Below are positions 1 through 9,010 of a stretch of 64,000 nucleotides of DNA, one piece after another. Numbering within the stretch: position 1 is the first letter of the stretch; every line of letters begins with the position of its first letter. The stretch is taken from NCBI RefSeq assembly GCF_002812125.1, contig NZ_NPDQ01000007.1, forward strand, positions 186,001 through 250,000, written 5' to 3'. The notes under the pieces were generated by a model. It was not told the origin of the DNA. It worked only from the letters and a program-made list of their open reading frames with translations, and searched no databases. This DNA is from Leptospira brenneri (GTDB lineage Bacteria > Spirochaetota > Leptospiria > Leptospirales > Leptospiraceae). A program made the position numbers and the translations under genes.

Positions 1-759
1 AATCAGATATTTATTACCAGTGATGAATACCCTTAAGGCAATCAGAAGACAAGTTAAGGCAAACCAAAAAGTAAACGGATCTTTTTTTCTATTCCAATAT
101 AAAAACAGATGATAAATCCCCATAAACAAAATGCTACCAACAAGTAACATATCCCGCAGAATAGCAGATTCATATTGGTGATGAATCTCTGAAGTTTTTC
201 CAAATATTACTATTTGGGCAGGTCCGCCCTTTCTATGATGATAATTAGAGATCTGTAGTACAATGGATGTTTGGTCTTCTTTGGGAAAGAAATCAATGAT
301 TCTTGGACGATATTCTGGTTTTCCTGTTTGATAAGAGGTGGTCACAGATCCGTTTGAAGATACCTTAACTCCATCAACAAACAAGTTGTAGGCGGTTTCC
401 ATTTCAGGAATCTTTAACGAAAGTGGAATTCCCTTCTGGCCATGTTGGATTTTGAGACTGAAGGTAGCATACCCATCCCCAGCCAAAAACCCTCGATCCC
501 AAAAGGAATCTGTCCAGATCCCTGGAACTTTAAAAAAATGCGGCTCTCTCGTCTTTTCTAAAGACTCCATTTCTGTTGGAGAAATCAAAAGACCGGGATA
601 GTATTCCCAATCTCCCACAAGTTCGATGGTTTTTGTCTGGTCTTTTAAATACGACTCGGCCTGCAGAAACCCCTTTTCCACCTTTGGAGGTGTTTCTTTC
701 GCCATACACGAAACAAACACCAAACACCAAACCACCATCCCGACCCAACGGAAATTCAT
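1..759 (-). CDS. 7TMR-DISM receptor-like lipoprotein (C-terminally cut by window edge)
   Basis: Only the first 253 codons are present; the frame stays open to base 1. The protein starts MNFRWVGMVVWCLVFVSC, a signal peptide ending in a lipobox-like VSC. A beta-rich extracellular domain follows, with GDWEYYPGLL near residue 50 and jelly-roll-like strands, as in the carbohydrate-binding-like sensor domains of 7TMR-DISM proteins. At about residue 215 the first membrane helices begin (DMLLVGSILFMGIYHLFLYW, then FWFALTCLLIALRV). The missing part should hold the remaining helices and an output domain (cyclase, kinase or phosphatase), which cannot be told from here. It lies 22 bases downstream of the citrate-synthase-family gene on the same strand. 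The family is inferred from topology and motifs. Confidence 0.72.
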   Translation of the reverse strand, partial: MNFRWVGMVVWCLVFVSCMAKETPPKVEKGFLQAESYLKDQTKTIELVGDWEYYPGLLISPTEMESLEKTREPHFFKVPGIWTDSFWDRGFLAGDGYATFSLKIQHGQKGIPLSLKIPEMETAYNLFVDGVKVSSNGSVTTSYQTGKPEYRPRIIDFFPKEDQTSIVLQISNYHHRKGGPAQIVIFGKTSEIHHQYESAILRDMLLVGSILFMGIYHLFLYWNRKKDPFTFWFALTCLLIALRVFITGNKYLI

Positions 760-781
760 TAGAAAAGAGAGTTTAACAGTC

Positions 782-2062
782 CTATAGGCGGTTCTGAACA
801 GGGATGTATTTTCTTTGGTTTTCGCCCACATATATTTGTTTTGGACGAACTTTTGAGAAATCTCCCTTCATTCTTTGTTCTCTCCAGTGAGCCAGCCAAC
901 CAGGAAGTCGACCAATCACTTGCATGACAGAGAACATATTCTTAGGGATTCCCAATGTGTGAAATACTAGTCCTGAGTAGTATTCTAAATTGGGGTAAAG
1001 GAGATTTTCCATAAAATAGGAGTCGTTCCAAACCACTTCATCAATTTGGAGGGCAACATCTTCCACAGCTGTTAATTTTCTGCCTTTGTAAAATTCATGA
1101 ATGATTTCCCGAGCGACTTGTGCTCGTGGGCTTACCACATCGTAAGCCTTTTGTCCGAAACCATTATTACGGATCGTTAGACCACCACGTTTGAACCTTT
1201 CAAAGTAATCTTTAACAGGTGTTTTTGTTTTGATGATGTCTTCAATGAGTCCAATGGCTGCTGTGGGTCTTCCCCCTTCACGAGCTCCCCATTGTGCCAT
1301 AATCCCTGCAGAGATAGAGGCAAATAAATTGGCTTGGGTGGATCCGACGACTTGCACCGCAGTGTTAGATACGTTTTGTTCGTGATCTGCATGGAGTATC
1401 CACATCTGGTTCAAAATGCGATCAAATTCATCGGGAACAGTATAATCGTTCGCAGGCATTTTATGCATCATATAAAGGAAGTTAGTGCAATACGGATTTT
1501 TATCTAATGGATAAACAAACGGATGACCTACAGCGTGTTTGTATGTGAAAGCTGCAATGGTGCGAATTTTTGCGAGTAATCTTGCAATTAAATCCACACC
1601 CATGTCTAGTTTTTCTTCATACTCTTCTAAATAATAACTAGAAAGAGAGGTTACCATCACTGATAAAACAGCAAGTGGATTTGCCACACCAGGAAAACCA
1701 TCAAATAGGTTTAACATATCTTCATGAATCATGGAGTGTTTTGAGAGTCGACCAGAGAAGTCAGTTAACTCTTGCTTGGTGGGAAGATTGCCATAAATTA
1801 ATAAAAATGAAGTTTCTACAAAAGTGGATTGGTAAGCAAGTTCTTTCAGATCATAACCACGATAAGTTAACTCACCTTTTTCGGGATCACGTCTAGAAAC
1901 TTTCGATAAACCAAGAGCCGTGTTGAATAAACCAGGATCTACGGTGACGAGACCTGTTTTTCTGTAAAAATCGGTTAGGTCGATTCCTTCTTTTCCATCG
2001 GTACCAACAATGACCGGTAATTTATATGTTTTGCCCTTGATGTGGAATTCCACTTCACTCAT
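782..2062 (-). CDS. gltA: Citrate synthase-family protein with substituted catalytic residues
   Basis: This 426-residue protein has the length and fold signature of type II citrate synthase throughout: ILHADHEQN near residue 226, LYPN..YYSG near 356, GRLPGWLAHWREQ and RPKQIYVG near the end. Canonical enzymes join acetyl-CoA and oxaloacetate with two His and one Asp (E. coli H264, H305, D362). Here the equivalent positions read Glu262 (in WGAREGG, where AHGGANE is usual), Gln304 (in GFGQKAY, where GFGHRVY is usual) and Glu360 (in NLEYYSG, where NVDFYSG is usual). The His of HADHEQN and the substrate-binding arginines appear kept. The start ATG gives MSEVEFHIKG, a normal N terminus. Family membership is secure. 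Citrate synthase activity is doubtful: the protein may be a different CoA-condensing enzyme or a regulator. Confidence 0.9.
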   Translation of the reverse strand: MSEVEFHIKGKTYKLPVIVGTDGKEGIDLTDFYRKTGLVTVDPGLFNTALGLSKVSRRDPEKGELTYRGYDLKELAYQSTFVETSFLLIYGNLPTKQELTDFSGRLSKHSMIHEDMLNLFDGFPGVANPLAVLSVMVTSLSSYYLEEYEEKLDMGVDLIARLLAKIRTIAAFTYKHAVGHPFVYPLDKNPYCTNFLYMMHKMPANDYTVPDEFDRILNQMWILHADHEQNVSNTAVQVVGSTQANLFASISAGIMAQWGAREGGRPTAAIGLIEDIIKTKTPVKDYFERFKRGGLTIRNNGFGQKAYDVVSPRAQVAREIIHEFYKGRKLTAVEDVALQIDEVVWNDSYFMENLLYPNLEYYSGLVFHTLGIPKNMFSVMQVIGRLPGWLAHWREQRMKGDFSKVRPKQIYVGENQRKYIPVQNRL

Positions 2063-2118
2063 GAAAAGACCTCTCTCCCTCCTATCTTACGGAAGGGAAG
2101 TTAGGAATCTAGAATAAT

Positions 2119-2466
2119 TTAGACTTGGGTGAGTGCAGAATTAAGAGAATCGTGAATGAGAACAAAGTCAGTGAGACCGACAATATCCATCACTTTACGA
2201 AAGTGGGTATTGAGTCCAGCGAACTCAATTTTCCCTTGGTTCTCAGAAGATTTTGTAATGAGACTGATGAGAGTAGCAATTCCTGCAGAATTGATATAGG
2301 AAGTTTCTGAAAAGTTTAAAATGACACGAGTTCGTTTGTCAGAAGGGATGGATTCGTAAGATTCAACAATCTCTTCCTCGGCTTCGGACGTGATCTCGCC
2401 AGAAATGTGAATCACAGGGAGGTTTCCCCCATTCTCAAATCCCAACCGAATCTTAAACTCTTCCAT
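2119..2466 (-). CDS. STAS-domain anti-sigma factor antagonist-like protein
   Basis: A 115-residue single STAS domain. It has alternating strands and helices, with ILNFSETSYINSAGIATLIS near residue 55, where the Ser of NSAGI is the usual phospho-acceptor position of SpoIIAA/RsbV-type antagonists. Such proteins bind an anti-sigma kinase and are switched by its phosphorylation. The frame extends upstream to a TTG at 2505, but the ATG at 2466 is preferred because GGAAG lies 6 bases before it. It sits downstream of the small zinc-ribbon gene on the same strand. A second STAS gene lies at 49718 and a GHKL-like protein at 15130; whether they partner is unknown. Confidence 0.8.
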   Translation of the reverse strand: MEEFKIRLGFENGGNLPVIHISGEITSEAEEEIVESYESIPSDKRTRVILNFSETSYINSAGIATLISLITKSSENQGKIEFAGLNTHFRKVMDIVGLTDFVLIHDSLNSALTQV

Positions 2467-2511
2467 CATTAGCTTCCAGGGAAATCCACAGAGAACGCGG
2501 GTCAACCAAAA

Positions 2512-2733
2512 TTAGGATTTCGTTTTTCTTTCTTCCTTTGTCAATCGACCAAAGGGCTGTTTGCACTTTCGACAAACAAAGTACACATCAGTCGGTGTAG
2601 CTGATATTCCGACAAGTCCCATGGCGATCATTCCCCAGGTTGAATACTTAACTACTTTGCGTGCATTTTCATCGTCACGAGTGGTCCCACAATCACAGGT
2701 GGGGCGATCAGCTTTTTTAATGATTTGGCTCAT
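2512..2733 (-). CDS. Small putative zinc-ribbon protein, function unknown
   Basis: A 73-residue protein with two cysteine pairs, CDC near residues 13-15 and CRKC near 53-56, spaced as in a zinc ribbon. Between them lies a hydrophobic stretch (WGMIAMGLVGISATPTDVYF) that could be a strand core or a short membrane-associated segment. The C terminus is basic. It follows the cytochrome c gene, separated by a stem-loop, and precedes the STAS gene on the same strand, so a shared transcript is plausible. I do not recognise a named family. Confidence 0.6.
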   Translation of the reverse strand: MSQIIKKADRPTCDCGTTRDDENARKVVKYSTWGMIAMGLVGISATPTDVYFVCRKCKQPFGRLTKEERKTKS

Positions 2734-2743
2734 AAGGCAAGTG

Positions 2744-2772
2744 TTCGGTTCCGACCCGTAGGTGGAACCGAA
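2744..2772. other. Strong stem-loop between cytochrome c and zinc-ribbon genes
   Basis: Arms TTCGGTTCC (2744-2752) and GGAACCGAA (2764-2772) pair perfectly over 9 bases, and an inner ACC/GGT extends the stem. No T-run follows in the minus direction, so it is not a standard intrinsic terminator. It could attenuate or stabilise the upstream cytochrome mRNA. Confidence 0.5.
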
Positions 2773-2783
2773 AAAGAAGATGA

Positions 2784-3188
2784 TTAATTTTTAGAAAGAT
2801 GTTCTACGTATTTTGCAAGGATGCGGATGTTATCGTCACCTAAGTGTCCGTAAGCAACCATTGGAGATCCTTTGATCCCTTCTTTCAATGTTTTAGTCAC
2901 ACCAGCAGCAGTATTTCCGTTTTTCCATTCGGAAGCAGGAGATTTGTAGTTTCTAGGTTTTGGGTTGAGAGCAGCAGCAGCAGCACCGTCACCAGCACCT
3001 TTTTCACCGTGGCAAGAAGAACAGTTTTGTAGGTAGAGTTCTTCTCCTTTAGCAAGATCTGGATCCGCAGCAGCACTAGATTCAACAGCAGCAGGTGTTT
3101 CTTCTTTTGGTTTGGAATCGCCACAAGCAACCATCACAACAGCGAAGGAGAGTGCGAAGAGAGATACTAAAACTTTTTTTGAGTTCAT
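2784..3188 (-). CDS. Lipoprotein c-type cytochrome
   Basis: A 134-residue exported class I cytochrome c. The N terminus MNSKKVLVSLFALSFAVVMV ends in ACG, a lipobox, predicting a lipid-anchored periplasmic protein. A low-complexity Glu/Ala linker follows, then the haem site CSSCH near residue 56, with the Met of SPMVAYGH near 109 as the likely distal ligand. The fold matches small mono-haem electron carriers such as those feeding terminal oxidases. A good ribosome site (TTGGAG, 6 bases before ATG) supports the start. It lies alone between an epimerase gene and a small zinc-ribbon gene, so its redox partner is not indicated. Confidence 0.88.
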   Translation of the reverse strand: MNSKKVLVSLFALSFAVVMVACGDSKPKEETPAAVESSAAADPDLAKGEELYLQNCSSCHGEKGAGDGAAAAALNPKPRNYKSPASEWKNGNTAAGVTKTLKEGIKGSPMVAYGHLGDDNIRILAKYVEHLSKN

Positions 3189-3254
3189 TTTTTACTCCAA
3201 GATAAGGATGACTCCAGTCTCTCACCCTTCTTGTCTTTTGAAAAGAAGAAATCA

Positions 3255-4166
3255 CTACTTTTCTAAAAGATTTAAGAGTGCCTTTTCTAAATTTTGAAAC
3301 TGAAACTCATAACCGCTAGAGAGTAATCTTTCGGGAATTACATACTGTCCTTTTGTGATGACAACCGATCCTTCACCATAGAGCGCCTGTATGGCGAAGG
3401 AAGGAACCTTAAAAAAGTTGGGGCGATGGAGTGTTTTTGCTAAAATACGTGAAAACTCTTCGTTACTGACTGGATGCGGAGATACTAAATTATAAGCTCC
3501 TGCCTCCGATTCTAACTGCATTAAGTGTAACATTGCAGAAATAAAATCCAATATATGTATCCAACTCATCCCTTGTTTGCCTGTGGCAATCGAACCACCC
3601 ACTCCGAATAAAAAAGGAGGAAGCATTTTTTCCAAAGCTCCTCCTTTTGAAGATAGAATGATTCCAGTTCTAAATACTAAAGAACGGATTCCTTTTGTTT
3701 TTAAAGGAAGAGTTTGGTTCTCCCATTCCACACAAAGTTTGGCAAGGAAGTCATCACCTGGTTCTTTTTTCTCGGAATAAGGAGGATGAGGTTCTTCCGA
3801 CATTCCATAATAACCAACAGCACTCGCATTGACAAAAACTTTCGGCGGAGATTTTAAATCCACAACACGAGCCACAAGACCTCTCGTAAAATCGATACGG
3901 GAAGTTTCGATCAGAGTTTTTCGTTCTTCTGTCCACCTAACGCCAGCTATTGGCTCACCAACCAAGTTGATGATTGCATCTAAACCTTCCAAATCAGCAG
4001 CTTGCGGAAGAATACAAGAGACAAATTCCAACTCTGGGTAGGAAGATAGTTCTGGGGGTAGGGAAGTTTTTCTAGAAAAAACCCGGAAACGATGCCCTTT
4101 CTGGGTCGCAAGCGCAATGAATGATTTACCGATAAGGCCAGTGCCACCTAAAATTCCGATTTTCAT
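3255..4166 (-). CDS. TIGR01777-family NAD(P)-dependent epimerase (YfcH/SDR39U1-like)
   Basis: A 303-residue extended short-chain dehydrogenase-like protein. It begins MKIGILGGTGLIGKSF, the GxxGxxG dinucleotide-binding motif. INLVGEPIAGVRWTEERK near residue 70 is the NxxG(E/A)xIxxxRWT signature typical of the YfcH/TIGR01777 group, and FVNASAVGYYG near 110 carries the active-site region. The C terminus has the DUF1731-like helical tail. The start has a strong ribosome site (AAAGGAG, 5 bases before ATG). The physiological substrate of this family is not settled. It is divergent from the gene at 4241. Confidence 0.85.
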   Translation of the reverse strand: MKIGILGGTGLIGKSFIALATQKGHRFRVFSRKTSLPPELSSYPELEFVSCILPQAADLEGLDAIINLVGEPIAGVRWTEERKTLIETSRIDFTRGLVARVVDLKSPPKVFVNASAVGYYGMSEEPHPPYSEKKEPGDDFLAKLCVEWENQTLPLKTKGIRSLVFRTGIILSSKGGALEKMLPPFLFGVGGSIATGKQGMSWIHILDFISAMLHLMQLESEAGAYNLVSPHPVSNEEFSRILAKTLHRPNFFKVPSFAIQALYGEGSVVITKGQYVIPERLLSSGYEFQFQNLEKALLNLLEK

Positions 4167-4240
4167 TGGATCTCCTTTCGTAAGAGATCGTAAAAAAAGA
4201 AGTAGCCCATTTTTTTACAGTGCGTATTTTTTTCTTTCAT

Positions 4241-4822
4241 ATGAGATCTGCTATTCTCCTTCCCATCGCTACTGCCGTTTTCCTTGTTCTCATCGGGAAT
4301 TATTACCTATTTTCAGGAACAAAAAAAAGTATTCATCAATACAAAGAAAACCCACCATTCCGCATTGAAGACAGCACCAGTTCTGGTGGCATCCACCTTC
4401 TTTTAGACAAAGATACAAAAACGGTTTGGAGAAAGAAACAAAACGGAAAAGAAGATTTTGATTTTTTCTTAGAGATGAAATTGTCACATTTTTGGAATGG
4501 AAATCTTTTTTTCCCAAGAGAATTCAAAAACTTAAATGTTTTTGCCTGCCCTGGTGAATCCTTACCTGCCTTTGAAATGCGATTTTTATTACGTGAAAGT
4601 ATTAACGTAGATAAAGAACTAAGAATGCCCAAAGATGAGTTAGCGCTTGTTTATCGGTTTGAAGAAAAAAACAAAACTAAAGTTTCGATTCCTCTTTCCA
4701 AACTTCCTAAATTCCAAAAAGAAACGAACTATCCAAAAAATATCCATATCCTCACACCAGAATTCAAATTAATAAAAACGGAAGGATGTATTTCCGAAGT
4801 GGAACTTGAGGAAGTCCCATGA
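4241..4822 (+). CDS. Membrane-anchored protein of unknown function, first gene of MoxR operon
   Basis: A 193-residue protein with an N-terminal hydrophobic segment (MRSAILLPIATAVFLVLIGN) followed by an exported-looking beta-rich domain with LLDKDTKTVWRKK near residue 45. That pattern resembles discoidin-like 'defined by mismatch of a treated residue' jelly rolls seen in leptospiral proteins. There are two cysteines, in VFACPGE and EGCISE. The frame could start at GTG 4220, but ATG 4241 gives a cleaner anchor. Its stop overlaps the MoxR start by 4 bases (ATGA), so the two are almost certainly co-translated. No named family was recognised. Confidence 0.62.
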   Translation: MRSAILLPIATAVFLVLIGNYYLFSGTKKSIHQYKENPPFRIEDSTSSGGIHLLLDKDTKTVWRKKQNGKEDFDFFLEMKLSHFWNGNLFFPREFKNLNVFACPGESLPAFEMRFLLRESINVDKELRMPKDELALVYRFEEKNKTKVSIPLSKLPKFQKETNYPKNIHILTPEFKLIKTEGCISEVELEEVP

Positions 4823-6396
4823 CAAACCCTCCAGGAAAAATCTCCGAATCCCCAACCATACCAAACCAAGCTAAAACAGATCGTAAGTTCGATATCAGGT
4901 CTCTTTTAGAAGAAGGCCCTCTTCCAATAAGCGAAGGCAAAAACCAATCGATGGGACTCGATGAAAAATTACGGAAGGCATATTTTTGGATCACTAATTT
5001 TGCCATCATCAACCCATTTTATGATATCGAATACAACGAGACCCCTCCTTTAAAATTCACAATTGGAGATTCAAAATCTGTAATCACTCTGCCCACAGCA
5101 CAAAGTTATTCTAGTTTTGTTTTACTCCCTCTTCTTTCTCTCATTGCAAGAGGTAAATGTTTGTTAGTTGGTGGACCAGGGCGTGGAAAAACAGCATCCG
5201 CCATCCTTATGGGAGTGATTGCCGGATACCCTATCAAAGAAATTAAACGAGCCATCCAACATGGCCAACCACAAATGACAATTACCGATTTATTAGGAAA
5301 TCCACTTCCTAGCGATATGATGCAAGCCAAGTCAATGGATGAAATCAAAATCGCTTGGCGAAAATGGCTCGGGATGCAAGTCAAAATCATCGACGAATAC
5401 AATCGGATTCCGACAAGGACTCAATCTGCCCTTCTCACCATTATGGGTGATAATTATGCGGAAATTTATGACCAAATCTACGAATGTCCTGAGGCGGCAT
5501 GGTATCTCACTGCCAACGATGACGCCGGTGGTGGAACCTATCAAGTGATTGAAGCTCTTCGTGACCGAATTGATATCGTTGTCAAAGCACCTCACTTTAA
5601 CACACGTTTTATCAAAGATTTGATCCAAAGAGTAGAAGAAGGATATAAACCAGAAACACTCGTCCCCAAAGAAATTATTTTTTCTAAAGAAGAAATTGAT
5701 ACCATTAGCACAGAAATTCGAAGTATTAGTTTTCCACCCAAACTTCGTCGTAGGATGGAATTTTTTACTTCTCAATTTGAATTTATGGAATACGCAGGGG
5801 AACAATTAGAATACAAAACCAAAGATACCGCCAAACTGAGTACAGTTGATTTCGGAGTTTTAAGTTCCTCTGAAACGGGGAAAGACAAAACCAAAGACTT
5901 AGGTTCACAAACAAAAAACGGGCTGAGTGTCCGGGCCATTTTTACATGTATCAATTATGCAAAGGCACTCGCCTATTTTCGAGGGCTAAATGAAGTCACC
6001 CTCGATGATTTAAGTCATGTATTACCGTTTGTTCTACATGATAAATTAGTTCAAAATTCGGATTCTCCTTTTTTTGAAGATGCAGATCACAAGGTTTATC
6101 GCAGTGACCGAGTGAGTTGGATTCGAAAACTATTTAGTTTATCCTTAAGCGAATACGAAAGACTTGGATTGGATAAAAATGATACAATTGCCAATCTTTC
6201 CATTAAATTCGAAGAAGGTTTAGAAGGACTTTCTGTAAAAGAAACCAAACAAAGACTAGTTGAGATTGAAAAAGAAATTGAATCTATGGCAAAACAACGA
6301 AAGTTATACGGCCATATGTTTGATGATCTATTAAAACTCAAATATCTGCACCAAAGGTATACTAATTACCTAAAATGGGCGGAATCAAATGTATGA
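4819..6396 (+). CDS. MoxR-family AAA+ ATPase
   Basis: A 525-residue AAA+ protein. Walker A is GGPGRGKTAS near residue 118, and Walker B is KIIDEYNRIPTRTQSALL near 188. The sensor region has WYLTANDD, and ALRDRID carries the arginine finger area, all in MoxR order. MoxR ATPases act as chaperones that insert cofactors or remodel partners, usually with VWA proteins encoded next door; here a VWA protein lies two genes downstream. The protein is longer than the usual 320-350 residues, with extra N- and C-terminal regions and a charged helical tail. It overlaps both neighbours by ATGA (4819 and 6393). Confidence 0.88.
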   Translation: MTNPPGKISESPTIPNQAKTDRKFDIRSLLEEGPLPISEGKNQSMGLDEKLRKAYFWITNFAIINPFYDIEYNETPPLKFTIGDSKSVITLPTAQSYSSFVLLPLLSLIARGKCLLVGGPGRGKTASAILMGVIAGYPIKEIKRAIQHGQPQMTITDLLGNPLPSDMMQAKSMDEIKIAWRKWLGMQVKIIDEYNRIPTRTQSALLTIMGDNYAEIYDQIYECPEAAWYLTANDDAGGGTYQVIEALRDRIDIVVKAPHFNTRFIKDLIQRVEEGYKPETLVPKEIIFSKEEIDTISTEIRSISFPPKLRRRMEFFTSQFEFMEYAGEQLEYKTKDTAKLSTVDFGVLSSSETGKDKTKDLGSQTKNGLSVRAIFTCINYAKALAYFRGLNEVTLDDLSHVLPFVLHDKLVQNSDSPFFEDADHKVYRSDRVSWIRKLFSLSLSEYERLGLDKNDTIANLSIKFEEGLEGLSVKETKQRLVEIEKEIESMAKQRKLYGHMFDDLLKLKYLHQRYTNYLKWAESNV

Positions 6397-7343
6397 GTCA
6401 AAATACTTGGAAAGATATCCTTTTAAAAAATCGAGATCTTTGTAATCATCTTGTACTCACAGAAAAAAAAACAAATTCGAATTTTTCTGAAGAATCATTA
6501 TCTGAAAACCTAGTTCCTTTTTTTAATGCCTTGCTCTCTCAGAAAGAAGGAGTCAGTCCCGAGGAACAAATTCTTTCTCTCTTCCAAATTCTACTCACCC
6601 TCATCTCTAAAAATTTTTTCAAACAAAGTCCACCGGTTCCCCAACTATTTTTGGAAACAATCAGTGGGCTTAGTATCATTACGGGAGAAAATCTAAATGA
6701 GAATTTATCTTATTTGTCCAATGTTCTTGTTAAAATTGAAGAAACAAAGAAAGAACTTTTTATAAAAAGAATCCAATCCTTGTCAAAATCCATCTCCTCG
6801 ACAGAAGAATGGAAAGCTCTGTTAACTATCTTTTTCTGGGCTAGTGGCAAACCAGAGTATAGAATTGAGGCTGAAAAACAATTTCGATCTCTTCCTCAAA
6901 AGGTAAAAAACGAAATCCAAACTTTGATAGGAATTACAGAAGATACATTAGCATACGCATTCCCAAAACGAATAAATCCTCCGAAAGAAACAGATCCAGT
7001 GCATTTTCGGGTGATTCCCGGATACACTTTGTTTGGTGGACTATTTCAAAACCTTCCCATATTACATTTGGGAAAAGAAACAAACTTTAATTCGGTAATT
7101 GTATCCTCAGGACTTTCTACTTTCTCTTTATATTTAGATCAGTTTGGAACCAACTTAATTTCCAGAAGAGAATCTACTCTTTCGGAAAAACCAAACACTT
7201 CCATTCATTCCTCATTTTGGAAACTCATTGTCAGTAAAAAACTAGAGCTGAAAGGAATTCTTTCCGTAGTGGAATCTGAAACTTTTATTTTACTTACCCT
7301 TCAAAATTCGTATCACATTTATTTGTTTTATTTGGGATCATAA
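6393..7343 (+). CDS. Unknown protein between MoxR and VWA genes
   Basis: A 316-residue protein, cytosolic by appearance (no signal or membrane segment). The first two-thirds are helical with many Leu/Lys/Glu residues. The last third is beta-rich and contains FRVIPGYTLFGGLFQNLPIL near residue 200. The start ATG at 6393 overlaps the MoxR stop. Its conserved place between a MoxR ATPase and its VWA partner suggests an adaptor or substrate-binding role in the same complex, but this is inferred only from position. Confidence 0.6.
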   Translation: MSQNTWKDILLKNRDLCNHLVLTEKKTNSNFSEESLSENLVPFFNALLSQKEGVSPEEQILSLFQILLTLISKNFFKQSPPVPQLFLETISGLSIITGENLNENLSYLSNVLVKIEETKKELFIKRIQSLSKSISSTEEWKALLTIFFWASGKPEYRIEAEKQFRSLPQKVKNEIQTLIGITEDTLAYAFPKRINPPKETDPVHFRVIPGYTLFGGLFQNLPILHLGKETNFNSVIVSSGLSTFSLYLDQFGTNLISRRESTLSEKPNTSIHSSFWKLIVSKKLELKGILSVVESETFILLTLQNSYHIYLFYLGS

Positions 7344-7345
7344 CC

Positions 7346-9010
7346 ATGGACTTCGTAAAAGACTGGGAACTTAAGTGGGAGGATGCACTCAAACTTTGGA
7401 GCGATTATGTAAAACTAACGCCAGCTAAATTTTTGTTTTCGAAATCAGAAGAAAAAACAGAAGGCCTATCGGGATCTTTTGCTGCCATTCGTTTGTTAGA
7501 CCATAGGGTTCTTCTCTCTGTAGAACAAATTCAAAAATACAAACTAGAAAACTATCCTCTGGAAATTTTAGGCCACGAAATTGGACACCATGTATATTGC
7601 CCAGGAGACTTAAACGACCAAGCCAAACTCATTTACCTTGCCGGTTTAGCACTTCCAAAACTTGGCCATTTGACATCTACAATTGTTAATATTTATGAAG
7701 ATCTTTATATCAACGATCATCTAAAACGTTATAATCATTTACGAATGGAAGAAGTATACCAAAGAATTGGCAAAAATGAGGACAGGTTCTGGAACTTCTA
7801 CATGAGAACTTACGAACTACTATGGGCACTTCCTTCTGAAACTTTAACGGATGGAAAGGTAGAAGATTTAATTCAATCCGATGCTAGCCTTGTCTGTCGA
7901 ATGATACGAAACTTTCCCAATGACTGGGAAAAAGGTATGTTCGATTTTGCAAGTATATGTTTTCCTTATTTTTTTAAATCGGATGGAGAGACAATTCAAA
8001 TTCTTGGGAAAATTTCTTCCATTTTAGACACGTTAGACGCTGGTAAAGGGATGGCACCCCCATCTGGAATCACAGATATCGAAGTCGAATCTGAGATATT
8101 TTCTTCTGAACTTGGATCTATAAAAAAAAGGGAACTAAGTCCGACAGACTTTTCTTCTATTTGTAACGCAATGGGGATAGAAGCAGATATTTCGGACATA
8201 GTGTACAGATACTATAAAGACAAAGCATTACCTTATCTAGTTCCTTTTCCTGAATTACGAACCCCAGGAGCTAAAGAAAAAATTTTAGAAGGAAATGATT
8301 TATGGGATCCAGGATCCCCTTTAGAAAAAATCAATTGGATGGAATCAGCAATTCGCAGTCCAATTGTAGTGCCAGGATACACAACCGTAGAAGATGTTTA
8401 TGGAGAAACAGAATCACAAGAAGTTGAAATTAACCCAATCGACTTAGACTTGTTTGTTGACTGTTCAGGATCGATGCCTAACCCACAAACGAGTTTGTCT
8501 TATTTAACACTTGCTGGTGCCATCATTTCTTTATCGGCATTGCGAACTGGTAGCCACGTCCGAGTCACATTGTGGTCTGGAAAAAAAGAATATAAAACCA
8601 CAAGTGGGTTTATTAGGGATGAAAAAGAAATTTTAAAAGTTCTCACTGGATACTTTGGAGGAGGAACCTGTTTCCCTTTGGATTTGTTAGAAGATGGTTA
8701 CAAAGAAAAACCGAAACGAAAAAGGCATATCTTGATGATTTCGGATGATGGAATTGATACTATGTTTACTCAAAGATATCCAAAAGATCCAAGGTCCATT
8801 GTAAAAAATGCCTTAGAAACTGCGGAAGGTGGTGGTTCTATGGTTTTGCAACTTTATAATCCTAAGGGAAATAAAATCGTCACAGAGATGGGGGAATCAG
8901 GTTGGGAAATTTATCCGATCCAAAACTGGGAAGACCTGATTCAGTTCAGTAAAAAATTTGTTCAAAAAAATTATGTTAGAAATCAGATACTACATCAAAC
9001 AAATTCTTAA
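7346..9010 (+). CDS. HEXXH zincin-like metallopeptidase fused to VWA domain
   Basis: A 554-residue, probably cytosolic protein with two recognisable parts. Residues 77-81 are HEIGH, followed by another His, a zincin zinc-binding helix. NIYEDLYIND near residue 116 offers a Glu/Asp that could be the third ligand. From about 368 there is a VWA domain with the MIDAS motif DCSGS (372-376), a downstream GGGTCFPLD and ISDDGID. VWA proteins beside MoxR ATPases form AAA/VWA chaperone pairs. Here the VWA is fused to a possible protease, so the ATPase may feed or control proteolysis. It starts 2 bases after the previous gene. Confidence 0.82.
   Translation: MDFVKDWELKWEDALKLWSDYVKLTPAKFLFSKSEEKTEGLSGSFAAIRLLDHRVLLSVEQIQKYKLENYPLEILGHEIGHHVYCPGDLNDQAKLIYLAGLALPKLGHLTSTIVNIYEDLYINDHLKRYNHLRMEEVYQRIGKNEDRFWNFYMRTYELLWALPSETLTDGKVEDLIQSDASLVCRMIRNFPNDWEKGMFDFASICFPYFFKSDGETIQILGKISSILDTLDAGKGMAPPSGITDIEVESEIFSSELGSIKKRELSPTDFSSICNAMGIEADISDIVYRYYKDKALPYLVPFPELRTPGAKEKILEGNDLWDPGSPLEKINWMESAIRSPIVVPGYTTVEDVYGETESQEVEINPIDLDLFVDCSGSMPNPQTSLSYLTLAGAIISLSALRTGSHVRVTLWSGKKEYKTTSGFIRDEKEILKVLTGYFGGGTCFPLDLLEDGYKEKPKRKRHILMISDDGIDTMFTQRYPKDPRSIVKNALETAEGGGSMVLQLYNPKGNKIVTEMGESGWEIYPIQNWEDLIQFSKKFVQKNYVRNQILHQTNS

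Noticed and set aside
2744..2772. Terminator for the cytochrome c gene
   Set aside because: The stem is strong but no T-run follows on the minus strand; kept only as a stem-loop.
5332..5805. A 157-codon antisense frame inside the MoxR gene
   Set aside because: Shadow of the MoxR coding sequence; no motifs or ribosome site.
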